In this document: one piece after another, positions 8,665 to 17,734 of the stretch | How positions within the stretch are numbered: the first letter of the stretch is position 1 | How the letters are laid out: each line of letters begins with the position of its first letter | NCBI RefSeq assembly: GCF_012972705.2 | Contig: NZ_JABCSC020000002.1 | Coordinates: 682,001 to 746,000, forward strand | Direction of reading: 5' to 3' | DNA length: 64,000 bases | Source of the DNA: Uliginosibacterium aquaticum | GTDB taxonomy: Bacteria; Pseudomonadota; Gammaproteobacteria; Burkholderiales; Rhodocyclaceae | Translations under genes and position numbers: made by a program | Notes under the pieces: model-generated | Databases searched by the model: none | What the model was told of the DNA's origin: nothing | The model's input: only the letters and a program-made list of their open reading frames with translations

Positions 8665-9351
8665 TTACTTCGCAGCCAGTTCGGCCTTGATGGTCTTGAC
8701 CAGCTGAACGGTCTTGCGAACGTTTTCTTCGATGCCCTTGTAATCCTTGGCGTCGAGCAGCTTCTTGGTGATCAGGTTGCTACCGATACCGCAAGCCACG
8801 ATGCCGGCGCCATACCACTTGCGCAGGGACTCTTCGGTCGGCTCGACACCGCCGGTGGGCATGATGCGCGTCCAGGGCATCGGGCCCATGACGCTCTTGA
8901 CGAACTCGGGGCCGCCCACGGAGGAACCCGGGAACACCTTGACGATTTCGCAGCCCAGCTCTTGTGCATCACCGATTTCGGTGGCGGAGCCACAGCCGGG
9001 GCTGTAGGGGATGCCGCGACGGTTACAGACCTTGGCCACATCGGCGTTCAGCAGCGGGCCGACGATGAACTTGGCGCCGTTGGCGATGTAGATGCCGGCG
9101 GTGGGGGCTTCAACGATGGAGCCCACGCCCATGATCACGGACGGGTCAGCCTTGGCGAAATACTTGGTGACTTCAAAGAACACGTGCGAAGCGAAATCGC
9201 CGCGGTTGGTGAACTCGATGCACTTGGCGCCACCGTTGGCACAAGCCTGGATCACGCTCTTGCAAACTTCGACGTCCGGATCGTAGAACACCGGGATCAC
9301 AGCCTGGTCCATCATCGCGGCCAGAACGGCCATACGGTCTTTTGCAGCCAT
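8665..9351 (-). CDS. eda: 2-dehydro-3-deoxy-phosphogluconate (KDPG/KHG) aldolase
   Basis: A 228-residue class I aldolase that splits KDPG into pyruvate and glyceraldehyde-3-phosphate. The Schiff-base lysine is Lys138 in CEIVKVFPG, and the catalytic glutamate is Glu46 in CIEFTNRG, matching the KDPG aldolase pattern; MPTGGVEPTEE is the phosphate-binding loop. An AGGAGA ribosome site lies just before the ATG. It is the first gene of a two-gene unit with kdgK. Together they complete the pectin/uronate route and, with a dehydratase elsewhere, an Entner-Doudoroff pathway. No binding site for a KdgR/UxuR-type regulator was convincing upstream. Confidence 0.9.
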   Translation of the reverse strand: MAAKDRMAVLAAMMDQAVIPVFYDPDVEVCKSVIQACANGGAKCIEFTNRGDFASHVFFEVTKYFAKADPSVIMGVGSIVEAPTAGIYIANGAKFIVGPLLNADVAKVCNRRGIPYSPGCGSATEIGDAQELGCEIVKVFPGSSVGGPEFVKSVMGPMPWTRIMPTGGVEPTEESLRKWYGAGIVACGIGSNLITKKLLDAKDYKGIEENVRKTVQLVKTIKAELAAK

Positions 9352-9492
9352 TGCAAATCTCCTGAGAAATTATGAAAACGCCGCAGAGGGATGGCGGCGC
9401 GTGGTCCAGCTAGCCGGCGATTTTCCCGCAATAGCGGCCAACTATCAAGGTAAAGGCTGGCCGCAAAGGGGGAATCTTCCCGGGTAAACCCG

Positions 9493-9530
9493 AAAAAAGC
9501 CGTCGGATCATGCCACGCAGGGCGTGACGG
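9493..9530 (-). terminator. Probable terminator of the imuA-imuB-dnaE2 operon
   Basis: On the minus strand, 50 bases after the dnaE2 stop, a nested hairpin (CCGTC...GACGG around CACGC/GCGTG) is followed by a run of six T. Confidence 0.6.
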
Positions 9531-9579
9531 ACGTTTGACACAGTGCAAGCGGGGTGGAATGCCGCAATGCAATATCCAC

Positions 9580-12500
9580 TCAGTGAAAATCCCGGCTCAC
9601 CGTATCCAGGCGCCCGAGCCAGAGGGAAAGATCCACCAGGCGCTGGGCAATCAGGTGCACCACCCCGCTCTCCACCTGCAACTGGCCATAAACGCCCAGC
9701 AGACGGGCGCCGAGCAGCTCGCGGCGCTGACGCTCGGCCAGTGCCGAGTGGACGATCACGTTCACCATGCCGCTCTCGTCCTCCAGGGTCACAAACACGC
9801 TCTTGGACGATCCCGGCCGCTGGCGGCTGATGACGATGCCGGCGGCGCGGGCCAGTGCCCGGTCGCCAGCCCGGCGAATGGCAGCGGCGCTGAGGAAACG
9901 GCGCGCAGCCAGGCGCTCACGCAAGAGACTCAGGGGGTGCGGGCGCAGACTCATGCCAAGGCTGGCGTAATCGGCGACCAGCTCCTCGCCCAGCGCTGGC
10001 GCGGCTAGTTGCACGGCGGTCTCCGGCGCAGCCTGCTGCACGAAAAGATCGCCCTGCCCGCACCGGCCCGAGGATGAAGACGGACGCTGTACCCCGCTGA
10101 CCTGCCAGGTCGCCTGGCGCCGATGGCCGGCCAGCGAGCGCAGGGCATCCGCCTCGGCGAGTCGGCGCAGCACGGCGCTCTCCAGCCCGGCCCGGGCGGC
10201 AAGGTCCTGCGCATCGCGGAACGGAGCCAGCGCCCGCGCTGCCACGATGGCCTCCGCAGCCTCGGCGGAAAGGCCATTCACCTGTAGCAGCCCCAAGCGC
10301 ACCTGCGGCCGGCGGCCCGCGCGCGGCAGCAAGGTACAGCGCAATGCACTGGTCTCGACATCCACCGGCAACACCTCCACGCCATGCCGACGTGCGTCCT
10401 GCAGCAACTGGGCCGGCGCATAGAAGCCCATCGGCTGACTGTCGAGCAGCGCGCACAGGAAGGCCTCCGGCTCATGACATTTGAGCCAGGCCGACACATA
10501 GGCCAGCAGCGCGAAGCTCGCCGCGTGCGACTCGGGAAAACCGTATTCGCCAAAGCCCTCGATCTGCCGGCACAAGGCCTCGGCGAACGCGCTCAATCCC
10601 TTGGCTGCCATGCCGGCGCGTAGCTTGTCCTTGAAGCGCTCCAGATGGCCCTTCTGCTTCCACGAGGCCATGGCCCGGCGTAACTGGTCCGCCTCGCCCG
10701 GCGTGAAGCCGGCCGCCACCACCGCGAGCTGCATCACCTGCTCCTGAAAGATCGGCACACCCCAGGTGCGCGCCAGCACCGCGTCCACCTCTGTACTGAT
10801 CTGCTGTACCGGCTTCTTCTCGGCGTGCCCCTTGAGAAAGGGATGGACCATGCCGCCCTGGATCGGCCCGGGCCGCACGATCGCCACCTGCACCACCAGG
10901 TCGTAGAACTCGCGGGGCCGCAGGCGCGGCAGCATGCTCATCTGCGCGCGCGACTCGATCTGGAACACTCCGATGGTGTCGGCCCGGCAGATCATGTCGA
11001 AGGTGGCAGCATCCTTGGGCGGAATATCGTTCATCGTCAGCAGCCTGCCTTGCCGTTCAGACACCAGCGCCAGCGTCTTGCGGATCACCGTGAGCATGCC
11101 CAGGGCCAGCACATCCACCTTCAGCAGGCCCAGAGCTTCGAGGTCATCCTTGTCCCACTGGATCACCGAGCGGTCCGCCATGGCCGCGTTCTCCACCGGC
11201 ACCAGACGCGCCAACGGCCCCTGCGAGATCACGAAGCCGCCCACGTGTTGCGAGAGGTGGCGCGGAAAACCATGGATCGCCTCGGCCAGCGCCAGCCACT
11301 TGTGCACCCGCGGGCTCTCCAGCCGCATGCCGATGGCGGCGAGCCGCTCGGGCAGGGTGTCACGCGCATCCCACCAGGCCAGCGAGGCACTCAGCGCGGT
11401 GATCTGCTCTTCACCGAAGCCCAGCGCTAGGCCCACGTCGCGCAGCGCACTTTTTCGCCGATAGCGGATCACCGTGGCGGCGAGCGCGGCGCGGCTGCGG
11501 CCATACTTGGCGTAGATGTACTGAATGACTTCCTCGCGCCGCTCATGCTCGAAGTCGACATCGATGTCCGGCGGCTCATCGCGCTCGCGCGACAAAAACC
11601 GCTCGAAGAGCAGGCTCGCCCGCATCGGATCCACCGCCGTAATGCCCAGCGCATAGCACACCACCGAATTGGCGGCCGAACCACGCCCCTGGCACAGGAT
11701 GCCCTGGCTGCGCGCAAACAGCACGATGTCGTAGACGGTCAGGAAGAAGGCCTCGTAAGCCTTCTCGCCGATCAGGGCGAGTTCTTTCTCCACATCGGCG
11801 CGTACCTTGTCCGGAATGCCGTCCGGGTAGCGGCGCAGCAGGCCGGCCTCGGTTTCCTGGCGCAGATAGCTCGCCAGCGTATGGCCCGACGGCACGATCT
11901 CGTCCGGATACTCATAGCGCAACTCTCCCAGCTCGAAATTGCACAGTGCCGCCACGCGCAGGGTTTCGGCCAGCAGCGCGGGCGGATGCAGGCGCGCGAG
12001 GCGCATCCGGGTGCGCAGATGGCGCTCGCCGTTCGGGAACAGGGCCAGCCCGGCCTCAAACAGGGTGCTGCGCAGGCGAATCGCGGTCAGCGTGTCCTGC
12101 AGCGGGCGGCGCCCGCGCACATGCATGTGCACATCGCCTGCGGCCACCAGCGGCAGCTCACAGGCTTCGCCGATGGCCTGCAGGCGGGCCAGCTGCGCGG
12201 CATCGTCCGGCCCACACAGCAGCTCGGCGGCAATCCACAGCCGCCCCGGAAAGCGTCCGGCCAGCCAGCGCGCATCCGCTTCGTCAGGCGCATCGCCCGG
12301 CAGCCATAGCGCCAGACAATCCGGCAAGGCGCCGCGCGGCGTGAGCCCCGCCAGATCACCCCGCGTCAGGTGATAAGCCCCCTTATCGGCACGCCGCCGC
12401 GCCAGCGTGATCAGCGCACCCAGATTGCCGTAGCCCTCGCGGTTCTGCGCCAGCAGCACCAGACGCAGACCACAGGCGAGGCGGAACTCACTGCCCACGA

Positions 12501-12762
12501 TCAACTTCGGCATCGGCAACACGGGCGGCGCGGCCAAGCCGGCCTCCGCCGCCTCCCGCGCCAGACGCGCGTCTTCCGCCTGCAGCTCGCGCATGGCCTG
12601 CCAGGCCTGCACCACGCCCGCCACCGAACATTCATCCGTGATCGCCAGCGCCGCATAGCCACGTGCGCGCGCCTGCGCCACCAGCTCGGCCGGATGCGAA
12701 GCGCCGCGCAGGAAGCTGAAGTTCGTCAGGCAGTGCAGCTCAGCGTAATCCGGCAGCTTCAT
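9580..12762 (-). CDS. dnaE2: Error-prone DNA polymerase III alpha subunit DnaE2 (ImuC)
   Basis: A 1060-residue C-family polymerase for translesion synthesis. The N-terminal PHP domain begins YAELHCLTNFSFLRGAS. The polymerase active-site Asp pair is in PDIDVDFEHERR (about residues 396-404), followed by the palm/finger blocks; a tandem HhH region and a C-terminal OB fold (SVFVTLEDESGMVNV) close it. I chose ATG 12762 because MKLPDYAELH is the usual DnaE2 start and it overlaps the imuB stop as ATGA; the 19 residues upstream in frame are antisense-like. A QGDLF sequence near residue 900 resembles a beta-clamp-binding motif. Length matches DnaE2 rather than replicative DnaE1. It is the last gene of the LexA-controlled mutasome operon. 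Confidence 0.95.
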   Translation of the reverse strand: MKLPDYAELHCLTNFSFLRGASHPAELVAQARARGYAALAITDECSVAGVVQAWQAMRELQAEDARLAREAAEAGLAAPPVLPMPKLIVGSEFRLACGLRLVLLAQNREGYGNLGALITLARRRADKGAYHLTRGDLAGLTPRGALPDCLALWLPGDAPDEADARWLAGRFPGRLWIAAELLCGPDDAAQLARLQAIGEACELPLVAAGDVHMHVRGRRPLQDTLTAIRLRSTLFEAGLALFPNGERHLRTRMRLARLHPPALLAETLRVAALCNFELGELRYEYPDEIVPSGHTLASYLRQETEAGLLRRYPDGIPDKVRADVEKELALIGEKAYEAFFLTVYDIVLFARSQGILCQGRGSAANSVVCYALGITAVDPMRASLLFERFLSRERDEPPDIDVDFEHERREEVIQYIYAKYGRSRAALAATVIRYRRKSALRDVGLALGFGEEQITALSASLAWWDARDTLPERLAAIGMRLESPRVHKWLALAEAIHGFPRHLSQHVGGFVISQGPLARLVPVENAAMADRSVIQWDKDDLEALGLLKVDVLALGMLTVIRKTLALVSERQGRLLTMNDIPPKDAATFDMICRADTIGVFQIESRAQMSMLPRLRPREFYDLVVQVAIVRPGPIQGGMVHPFLKGHAEKKPVQQISTEVDAVLARTWGVPIFQEQVMQLAVVAAGFTPGEADQLRRAMASWKQKGHLERFKDKLRAGMAAKGLSAFAEALCRQIEGFGEYGFPESHAASFALLAYVSAWLKCHEPEAFLCALLDSQPMGFYAPAQLLQDARRHGVEVLPVDVETSALRCTLLPRAGRRPQVRLGLLQVNGLSAEAAEAIVAARALAPFRDAQDLAARAGLESAVLRRLAEADALRSLAGHRRQATWQVSGVQRPSSSSGRCGQGDLFVQQAAPETAVQLAAPALGEELVADYASLGMSLRPHPLSLLRERLAARRFLSAAAIRRAGDRALARAAGIVISRQRPGSSKSVFVTLEDESGMVNVIVHSALAERQRRELLGARLLGVYGQLQVESGVVHLIAQRLVDLSLWLGRLDTVSRDFH

Positions 12763-14180
12763 GCGAACAGCCCATGCAGCCACCAGCCTTGCGCGTCGCG
12801 GAACACCCACAGCCATTCACCGCGCGGATTGCTGGCCACGAAGTAGTCCCGCGTCACATCGCCACCTTGCCCGACCTCAGACCACCAGCCGCTCTCGATG
12901 CGCTCCGGCCCGGCGAGACGCAGGATAGCGCCCTCGTGCTGCGGCACGCCGGCGCGCTCGCCCAGCGCTTGCGGGCGTGGCAGCAGCCACAGCGGACGCG
13001 TGCCGGCCACCGCGGGCCTAACGCCGGCCTGCGCCTCGGGCACGGCGCGGCTGGCGCATTCCGGGCGGTGATCGGCCACGCAGGCCAGACCATGTACGGC
13101 CGCCTCACCCAGTCGCGCACGCAGGCGCTCGATCACCGGCGCCAGCGCCTGTGCGGCCTCCTGCCCGAAGAGCCCCAGGCTGCGCCCGGCGAGCGGCTGC
13201 GCCTCGTCCGCCAGCACTTGCACGCGCCACACCGGCGCCGTCAGCCGGTAATGCTCCAGCCGCTCGCGCAGCACGCGCTCGAAACGCGCGAGATCGGCCG
13301 TGGGCTCAGCGAAATTCAGCGGCAATTCGCTCGCTGGCAGGCCGTCCTCATGCTCCAGCAGGATCCGGCAGCTGCTCAGGCCTGATGCCCGGGCAGCGAG
13401 CCAGCCGGCCAGCGCAGCCAGCAGGCGGCGCAGGGCGAAGAGCAGCATGGCGGCCTCACTGACCTTGGCCGGCAGCTCCAGACGCTCGGCAAAATGCTCG
13501 GGAAAGATGAAGGCCGCGCGCGGGTCAGGCCGCTCACCCAGCGCCTGCGCCAGTTGCAGCGGCAGGCCGGCTCCGAAGCGGCGCTGCAGCCCGGCCGCCG
13601 GCAAAACCAGTAGATCGCCCAGACTACGCACACCCAGCGCGGCCAGCGTGCGCTGCTGCGCCGGCGTGAAGCCTTCGACGACCTGTACCGGCAAGGGCGC
13701 CAGCGCAGCCGGCAAAGCTTCCACTTCAAGGCAAGCCTCTTCCACCCCGGCCCGTGCCAGCCACTGCGCGGCACGCGGCGTGGGCGCCAGCCCCTGCACG
13801 GCGAAACTGCCCTGCTCCGCCAGCCCGGCCCGCACGCGTTCGCGCAAAGCTGGCAAGCCGCCGAAGAGACGCAGACAGCCGCCGATCTCCAGCAACAGCT
13901 CACCCTCCGCCGCCAGACTCACCTGCGGCGTGAAGGCCTCGCTCCAGCAGGCCAGCATGTGCAGCCAGGCGGCCTCACGCGCCGGCTGGCGCTCATGCAC
14001 CAGCACGCCCGGCGCCAGGGCCAGTGCCGCGGCGAGACGCAGACCGGGCTGGATGCCGGCCGCCTGCGCGGCCTCGTTGGCGGCCTGTACCCGCTGCAGC
14101 GCCACGACCACGGCGGGTTCAGACTCGGGAGGGAATACCTCCAGCGCGAGGCAGGGGAAACGCAGACACAGCCACAGCAT
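12759..14180 (-). CDS. imuB: ImuB, catalytically dead Y-family polymerase-like mutasome hub
   Basis: A 473-residue DinB/UmuC-like protein. The N-terminus (LWLCLRFPCLALEV) aligns in position with the Y-family DMDAFFASVE motif but lacks the metal-binding acids, as in known ImuB proteins, so it should scaffold DnaE2 rather than synthesise DNA. A helix-hairpin-helix-like stretch (TLAALGVRSLGDLL) lies in the middle. A degenerate clamp-motif candidate, SLGLFG, sits near residues 333-338. It starts 3 bases after imuA and overlaps dnaE2 by 4 bases, so the three genes are translationally coupled. Confidence 0.92.
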   Translation of the reverse strand: MLWLCLRFPCLALEVFPPESEPAVVVALQRVQAANEAAQAAGIQPGLRLAAALALAPGVLVHERQPAREAAWLHMLACWSEAFTPQVSLAAEGELLLEIGGCLRLFGGLPALRERVRAGLAEQGSFAVQGLAPTPRAAQWLARAGVEEACLEVEALPAALAPLPVQVVEGFTPAQQRTLAALGVRSLGDLLVLPAAGLQRRFGAGLPLQLAQALGERPDPRAAFIFPEHFAERLELPAKVSEAAMLLFALRRLLAALAGWLAARASGLSSCRILLEHEDGLPASELPLNFAEPTADLARFERVLRERLEHYRLTAPVWRVQVLADEAQPLAGRSLGLFGQEAAQALAPVIERLRARLGEAAVHGLACVADHRPECASRAVPEAQAGVRPAVAGTRPLWLLPRPQALGERAGVPQHEGAILRLAGPERIESGWWSEVGQGGDVTRDYFVASNPRGEWLWVFRDAQGWWLHGLFA

Positions 14181-14183
14181 GGC

Positions 14184-14870
14184 TCACACCTGCACCCTTT
14201 GCGGCCGCAGTGGAAGCGGCGCAGCCTGCGGCTGCGGGCGCTGCGCCACCGGACGTGCCACCGGAAGCAACAGCGCTTTGCTGCACGGCGGCCCGCGCCG
14301 CTTCAGAAGATCGACCTGCAAGCCTTGCGGCGCTGCGCTCAGGGCCAAGCGCAGCGGTGCCGGCGAAGCACTGCGCGCCAGTGCCGGCGGGCGGAACACA
14401 AAGGCCGGCGCACGATGCCCTTCGGCCGCCAATTGCAGGCGGCGCAGGCTGCGCGCATCGACCTGAGCCGGCAGCCACAACAGCAGCGCACCCAGCGCAC
14501 CGCTGGCCAACAAGGCCTCGGCGGCCCAGGCGGCCTCGCGCCCGCTCGCCTCCACCAGCAGCAGGCGCTCCAGCGGCAGCGCTGCCGCCCAGGCCGGCGC
14601 ATGCGGCAGAAAAGGAGCTGCCACCAGCGCTACCGGCGCGACCTCGGCGCAGTGCCGCAGAGCCGGCTGCAGCAGAGCCAGCTCGCCAATGCCACGCTGC
14701 GCTGGCAACAACTCGGTGAGCGCGCCGCGCGGCCAGCCGCCGCCGGGCAACTCGGCATCCAGCGCTGCAAAGCCGCTGGCCACCTCGCCGGCCTCGTTGG
14801 GCGCGAAGCGATCGCCCCGCCAGACATCGGGGCGTAGCAGGACTTCATCGAGCGGAACGGGCATGGACAT
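14184..14870 (-). CDS. imuA: ImuA, SOS mutagenesis accessory protein
   Basis: A RecA/SulA-like protein of 228 residues that works with ImuB and DnaE2. It begins MSMPVPLDEVLLRPDVWRGD and contains the family's GFAALDAELPGGGWPRGAL segment, which resembles the RecA N-terminal Walker region without a full Walker A. The C-terminus is Arg/Pro/Gln-rich. Two ATGs (14870, 14864) lie together; I take the first. A frame extends upstream to 15017, but that part overlaps the LexA box and is not coding. It heads the operon, and the LexA site 57 bases upstream should make all three genes DNA-damage inducible. Confidence 0.9.
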   Translation of the reverse strand: MSMPVPLDEVLLRPDVWRGDRFAPNEAGEVASGFAALDAELPGGGWPRGALTELLPAQRGIGELALLQPALRHCAEVAPVALVAAPFLPHAPAWAAALPLERLLLVEASGREAAWAAEALLASGALGALLLWLPAQVDARSLRRLQLAAEGHRAPAFVFRPPALARSASPAPLRLALSAAPQGLQVDLLKRRGPPCSKALLLPVARPVAQRPQPQAAPLPLRPQRVQV

Positions 14871-14927
14871 GGCGACAAATCCCGCCCTCACAAAGACGGC
14901 GGCGGCAGACAGGCGAAGGATGAATAG

Positions 14928-14943
14928 CTGTAATTTTATACAG
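14928..14943 (-). promoter_or_regulatory. LexA (SOS) box upstream of imuA
   Basis: CTGTAATTTTATACAG is a perfect CTGT-N8-ACAG palindrome. On the minus strand it contains TATAAA, a candidate -10 element, so LexA binding would block RNA polymerase directly. It lies 57 bases from the imuA start. Confidence 0.93.
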
Positions 14944-15025
14944 TAAACAGCCTTGCGCCAGCCCTTTCTGAGTTTCATCCGCCACAGCGCGGCGACGCCC
15001 CGCCTTGCATGGGACAATGCCGGCC

Positions 15026-15337
15026 ATGAATGCCACGCCGGAAATCACCTGCGCCACCTGCCGGGCCTGCTGTTGCCAGCTCGAAGTCATCCTGATGGGG
15101 GACGACTCCGTGCCACGCCACCTAACCCATGAAGACGAATGGGGGGGCGAAGTGATGCGCCGGCTGGAGGATGGCTGGTGCGTGGCGCTCAACCGCGACA
15201 CGCTGCTATGCACGATCTACGAGCGCCGGCCGGATGTGTGTCGCGAATACGAAATGGGCGGATTGGCTTGCCGCGAGGAGCGTGCCCATCTGGACGCACT
15301 GCCCAGGACCGAACACCCGCTGCGCGGGCCCTTCTGA
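15026..15337 (+). CDS. YkgJ-family cysteine cluster protein
   Basis: A 103-residue small protein with the cluster CATCRACCC near the start and CTIYERRPDVC further on. This C-x2-C-x2-CC ... C ... RP--CR pattern defines the YkgJ/UPF0153 proteins, which are expected to bind zinc or an Fe-S cluster; the function is unknown. I prefer the ATG at 15026 over 15005 because the conserved part begins immediately after it. It is divergent from the imuA operon, with the LexA box 82 bases upstream of its start, so SOS effects on it are possible but not shown. Confidence 0.8.
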   Translation: MNATPEITCATCRACCCQLEVILMGDDSVPRHLTHEDEWGGEVMRRLEDGWCVALNRDTLLCTIYERRPDVCREYEMGGLACREERAHLDALPRTEHPLRGPF

Positions 15338-15396
15338 GCACCCGCTCATGCCCCAGCGTTTTCATGCCGCCAGGGATGAGACGACAGATCGCCCCG

Positions 15397-15413
15397 CAGC
15401 GCTCAGAGCGCTG
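15397..15413. other. Short hairpin in the gap after ykgJ
   Basis: CAGCGCT pairs with AGCGCTG around a 3-base loop. There is no T-run. The rest of the 15338-15547 gap shows nothing recognisable. Confidence 0.3.
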
Positions 15414-15547
15414 TTCATGATCTTACTGCGAGGCCGTGATCGGGGCTCATGCGCTGCTCGGAATCCTCATTTATCGACATAAACTCCGGTCCCTGCGCTG
15501 CTCTTCACCCCGCTGACGGCCTCTCGCTACAGATCGTGAACAGCCTC

Positions 15548-17644
15548 TCAGGGTTCGATCAGGAGCAGTCGGTCACCATAGACCAGCAGCCCCTCCCCGC
15601 CCGGTAATTCGAATACGCCCTTCAGGTGTGCGGCCGTCGAGGTCGGGATCCGGCGCCAGCCAAGACCCGCATCCGCCGAGCTCAAGAGCACGCCCCCCCG
15701 CCCCGGCACATGGATTTCGCCCCTGCGATCCAGCACAGGCTGGCGCAAGGCCTGATCGGTTCCGCTGGCGATTTGTGTCCAGGTGATACCGCGATCGGCC
15801 GAGCGCAACAGCGTGCCCTGATCCCCACTCACGATCAGCAGGTCACGGGCACGATCGTGGAGGATGTAACGCAATGCAGCCGGGCTGACCGATGCCAGCG
15901 CCTGCCAGCTGACGCCCGCATCCGCCGAGCGCAGCAAGCGACCATCGGCACCTGCGGCGAGGAAAAACCCTTCGCCCTCACGCCCTGGCGGGCCGGCAAC
16001 GAAAGCCACGGCAAAGAGTGATGTGCTCACCCCGCTGTCCCCTGCCTGCCAATGCTGGCCCCCATCGCGGCTGTACTGAATGCTGCCGGCACGCCCCACG
16101 GCCACCCAACTGCGATCCAGCGCGGAGGCCGCCACGTCGTACAGATGTGGTTCGGTGCGCGCGTCCGTCGCCTGCCAGCTGCGCCCGCCGTCCGCCGAGC
16201 GCATCACAGTGCCGGGGCTGGCCAGCGCCAACAGGCTGCCATCCTGTGGATGAGCCAGCAGCTTCTGGAAAGAGCCGCGTGCTGCACTATTGATGGCCAG
16301 TACCGGCTGCCAATCACGGCCATCGCCCTCGGCACGGATCAGGCTGCCCGGAGGCCCGCCGGCGATCAGCGCGCCGGAAGCCAGATCCCGCGCCATGCTC
16401 AGCAGATAGACATCCAGCCCCAGCCCCAGCGGCAAGGGCTGCCAGCTGCGCCCATCGTCTTCCGAACGGATGACCCAGCCTTGCGGGCCGACCCCCACCA
16501 GGGCACGGCCATCGGCCGAGCGCTGCACATCGTGCACATACATGCGCAGCGGCGGCTGCAGTTCCTGCCAGCTGACCCCGGCATCTGCCGAGCGAAGCAC
16601 GGCGCCAAACTCGCCCAGCCCGATCAGGACCTGATCCGCCACCAGAATATGGTTCAGGCGATCACGGGTCGGCAACATCACCTGCTGCCAGCTGACGCCG
16701 CCATCCTCCGAGCGGCGCAGCGCGCCCGCCTCACCGCTTGCCAGCAAGACGCCATTGGCCGGCACATGCACCAGATGATTGATATAGAGCCCGGCACCGG
16801 TCGCCGCCTGTTGCCAGGTGCGGCCCGCATCGTCCGAGCGCAACACGCTGCCTGCCGCAGTGGCAATCAGCAGACGCTTGCGGGCGGGATCCCAGGCAAA
16901 GCCGGAAAGATAGTCGGTGACACCACTCCGGGCCTGCACCCAGCGACGGCCCCCGTCACGGCTCAGCAGCACGCTGCCATCGGCCAGCAGGGCCAGGGTA
17001 GTGCGCAAGGCCGGCACATGCTGCAGGCTCACCACCGCCGCCTGACCTCCCCCCCGCACCAGTTGCCAGTTCAGGCCATCATCTACCGAGCGCAGCAGCA
17101 CTCCGTTCTCGCCCCCTGCGAGATAGCTGCCCTCCGGCAAGGCTAGCACCTCACCGAGTTTTTCCGGCCGAGGCAAAGGCAGACGCTGCCAGTGGAGGCC
17201 GCCATCGGCAGAACGGATCGCCCCGCCCTCGCCTACCGCAATCCAGCTTCCGGTGCGGGGCGATTGCGCGAGGGCACGCATGCGCGCCGGCAGCGCCACC
17301 GCTTGCAAGGCCCAGCTGCGGCCATCATCCGTCGAGCGCAACATGCCACTGGCCGCGCCCGCCGCGATCAGGATTGCAGAAGCCTTGTCCTGCGCGATCC
17401 TGACGATGGCCTCGCTCAGTGGCGGACGCTGCGCTGCCTGCCAGTGCTGACCACCATCGGCACTGCGCAGGAGGCTGCCATCGCTGCCGGCAATCAGCAG
17501 GCTGCCACTCCGCACCAGCGGCAAGCCGGTGAACAAGGACGGATTGAGCACCGGGCGACTGTTGAAGACGGCTTCGGCCTGCGCGATGCCAGGTGCCAGC
17601 AAACAGCCCATCAACATGGCCAGTGCAACACGCAAACAGATCAT
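15548..17644 (-). CDS. Secreted Asp-box (BNR/Ycf48-like) beta-propeller protein
   Basis: A 698-residue protein with a clear signal peptide ending LLAPGIAQA. The mature part is built of about fifteen Asp-box repeats of the form RSxDxGxxW, roughly every 40-45 residues (for example RSADGGQHW, RSTDDGRSW, RSEDGGVSW, RSADRGITW); one copy (RAEGDGRDW) is degenerate. Such repeats fold into beta-propellers, as in Ycf48, sialidases and sortilins. No sialidase catalytic residues are apparent, so a binding or assembly role is likely; there is no membrane segment after the signal. The ATG at 17644 is preceded by GGGGAAGG; a TTG one codon upstream is not used. It lies downstream of the pectate lyase gene, separated by a terminator. 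Confidence 0.85.
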   Translation of the reverse strand: MICLRVALAMLMGCLLAPGIAQAEAVFNSRPVLNPSLFTGLPLVRSGSLLIAGSDGSLLRSADGGQHWQAAQRPPLSEAIVRIAQDKASAILIAAGAASGMLRSTDDGRSWALQAVALPARMRALAQSPRTGSWIAVGEGGAIRSADGGLHWQRLPLPRPEKLGEVLALPEGSYLAGGENGVLLRSVDDGLNWQLVRGGGQAAVVSLQHVPALRTTLALLADGSVLLSRDGGRRWVQARSGVTDYLSGFAWDPARKRLLIATAAGSVLRSDDAGRTWQQAATGAGLYINHLVHVPANGVLLASGEAGALRRSEDGGVSWQQVMLPTRDRLNHILVADQVLIGLGEFGAVLRSADAGVSWQELQPPLRMYVHDVQRSADGRALVGVGPQGWVIRSEDDGRSWQPLPLGLGLDVYLLSMARDLASGALIAGGPPGSLIRAEGDGRDWQPVLAINSAARGSFQKLLAHPQDGSLLALASPGTVMRSADGGRSWQATDARTEPHLYDVAASALDRSWVAVGRAGSIQYSRDGGQHWQAGDSGVSTSLFAVAFVAGPPGREGEGFFLAAGADGRLLRSADAGVSWQALASVSPAALRYILHDRARDLLIVSGDQGTLLRSADRGITWTQIASGTDQALRQPVLDRRGEIHVPGRGGVLLSSADAGLGWRRIPTSTAAHLKGVFELPGGEGLLVYGDRLLLIEP

Positions 17645-17662
17645 CAAGCCTTCCCCTCAAAG

Positions 17663-17693
17663 AAAAACCCCCGTCTCACATGAGCCGGGGGTT
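17663..17693 (-). terminator. Terminator of the PL3 pectate lyase gene
   Basis: On the minus strand AACCCCCG pairs with CGGGGGTT and runs into TTTTTC, 42 bases after the pectate lyase stop. Confidence 0.85.
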
Positions 17694-17734
17694 GTCTGCA
17701 AACGGGTGAGCGGATCACCCGCACGCGGCAAGGC

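Noticed and set aside
14871-15017. Upstream extension of imuA
   Set aside because: The extra frame crosses the LexA box and lies before the likely promoter; the conserved ImuA start is at 14870.
15548-17644. Regular repeats every ~130 bases suggesting a CRISPR or DNA repeat array
   Set aside because: They are protein-level Asp-box repeats in one open frame; the DNA copies differ and there are no spacers.
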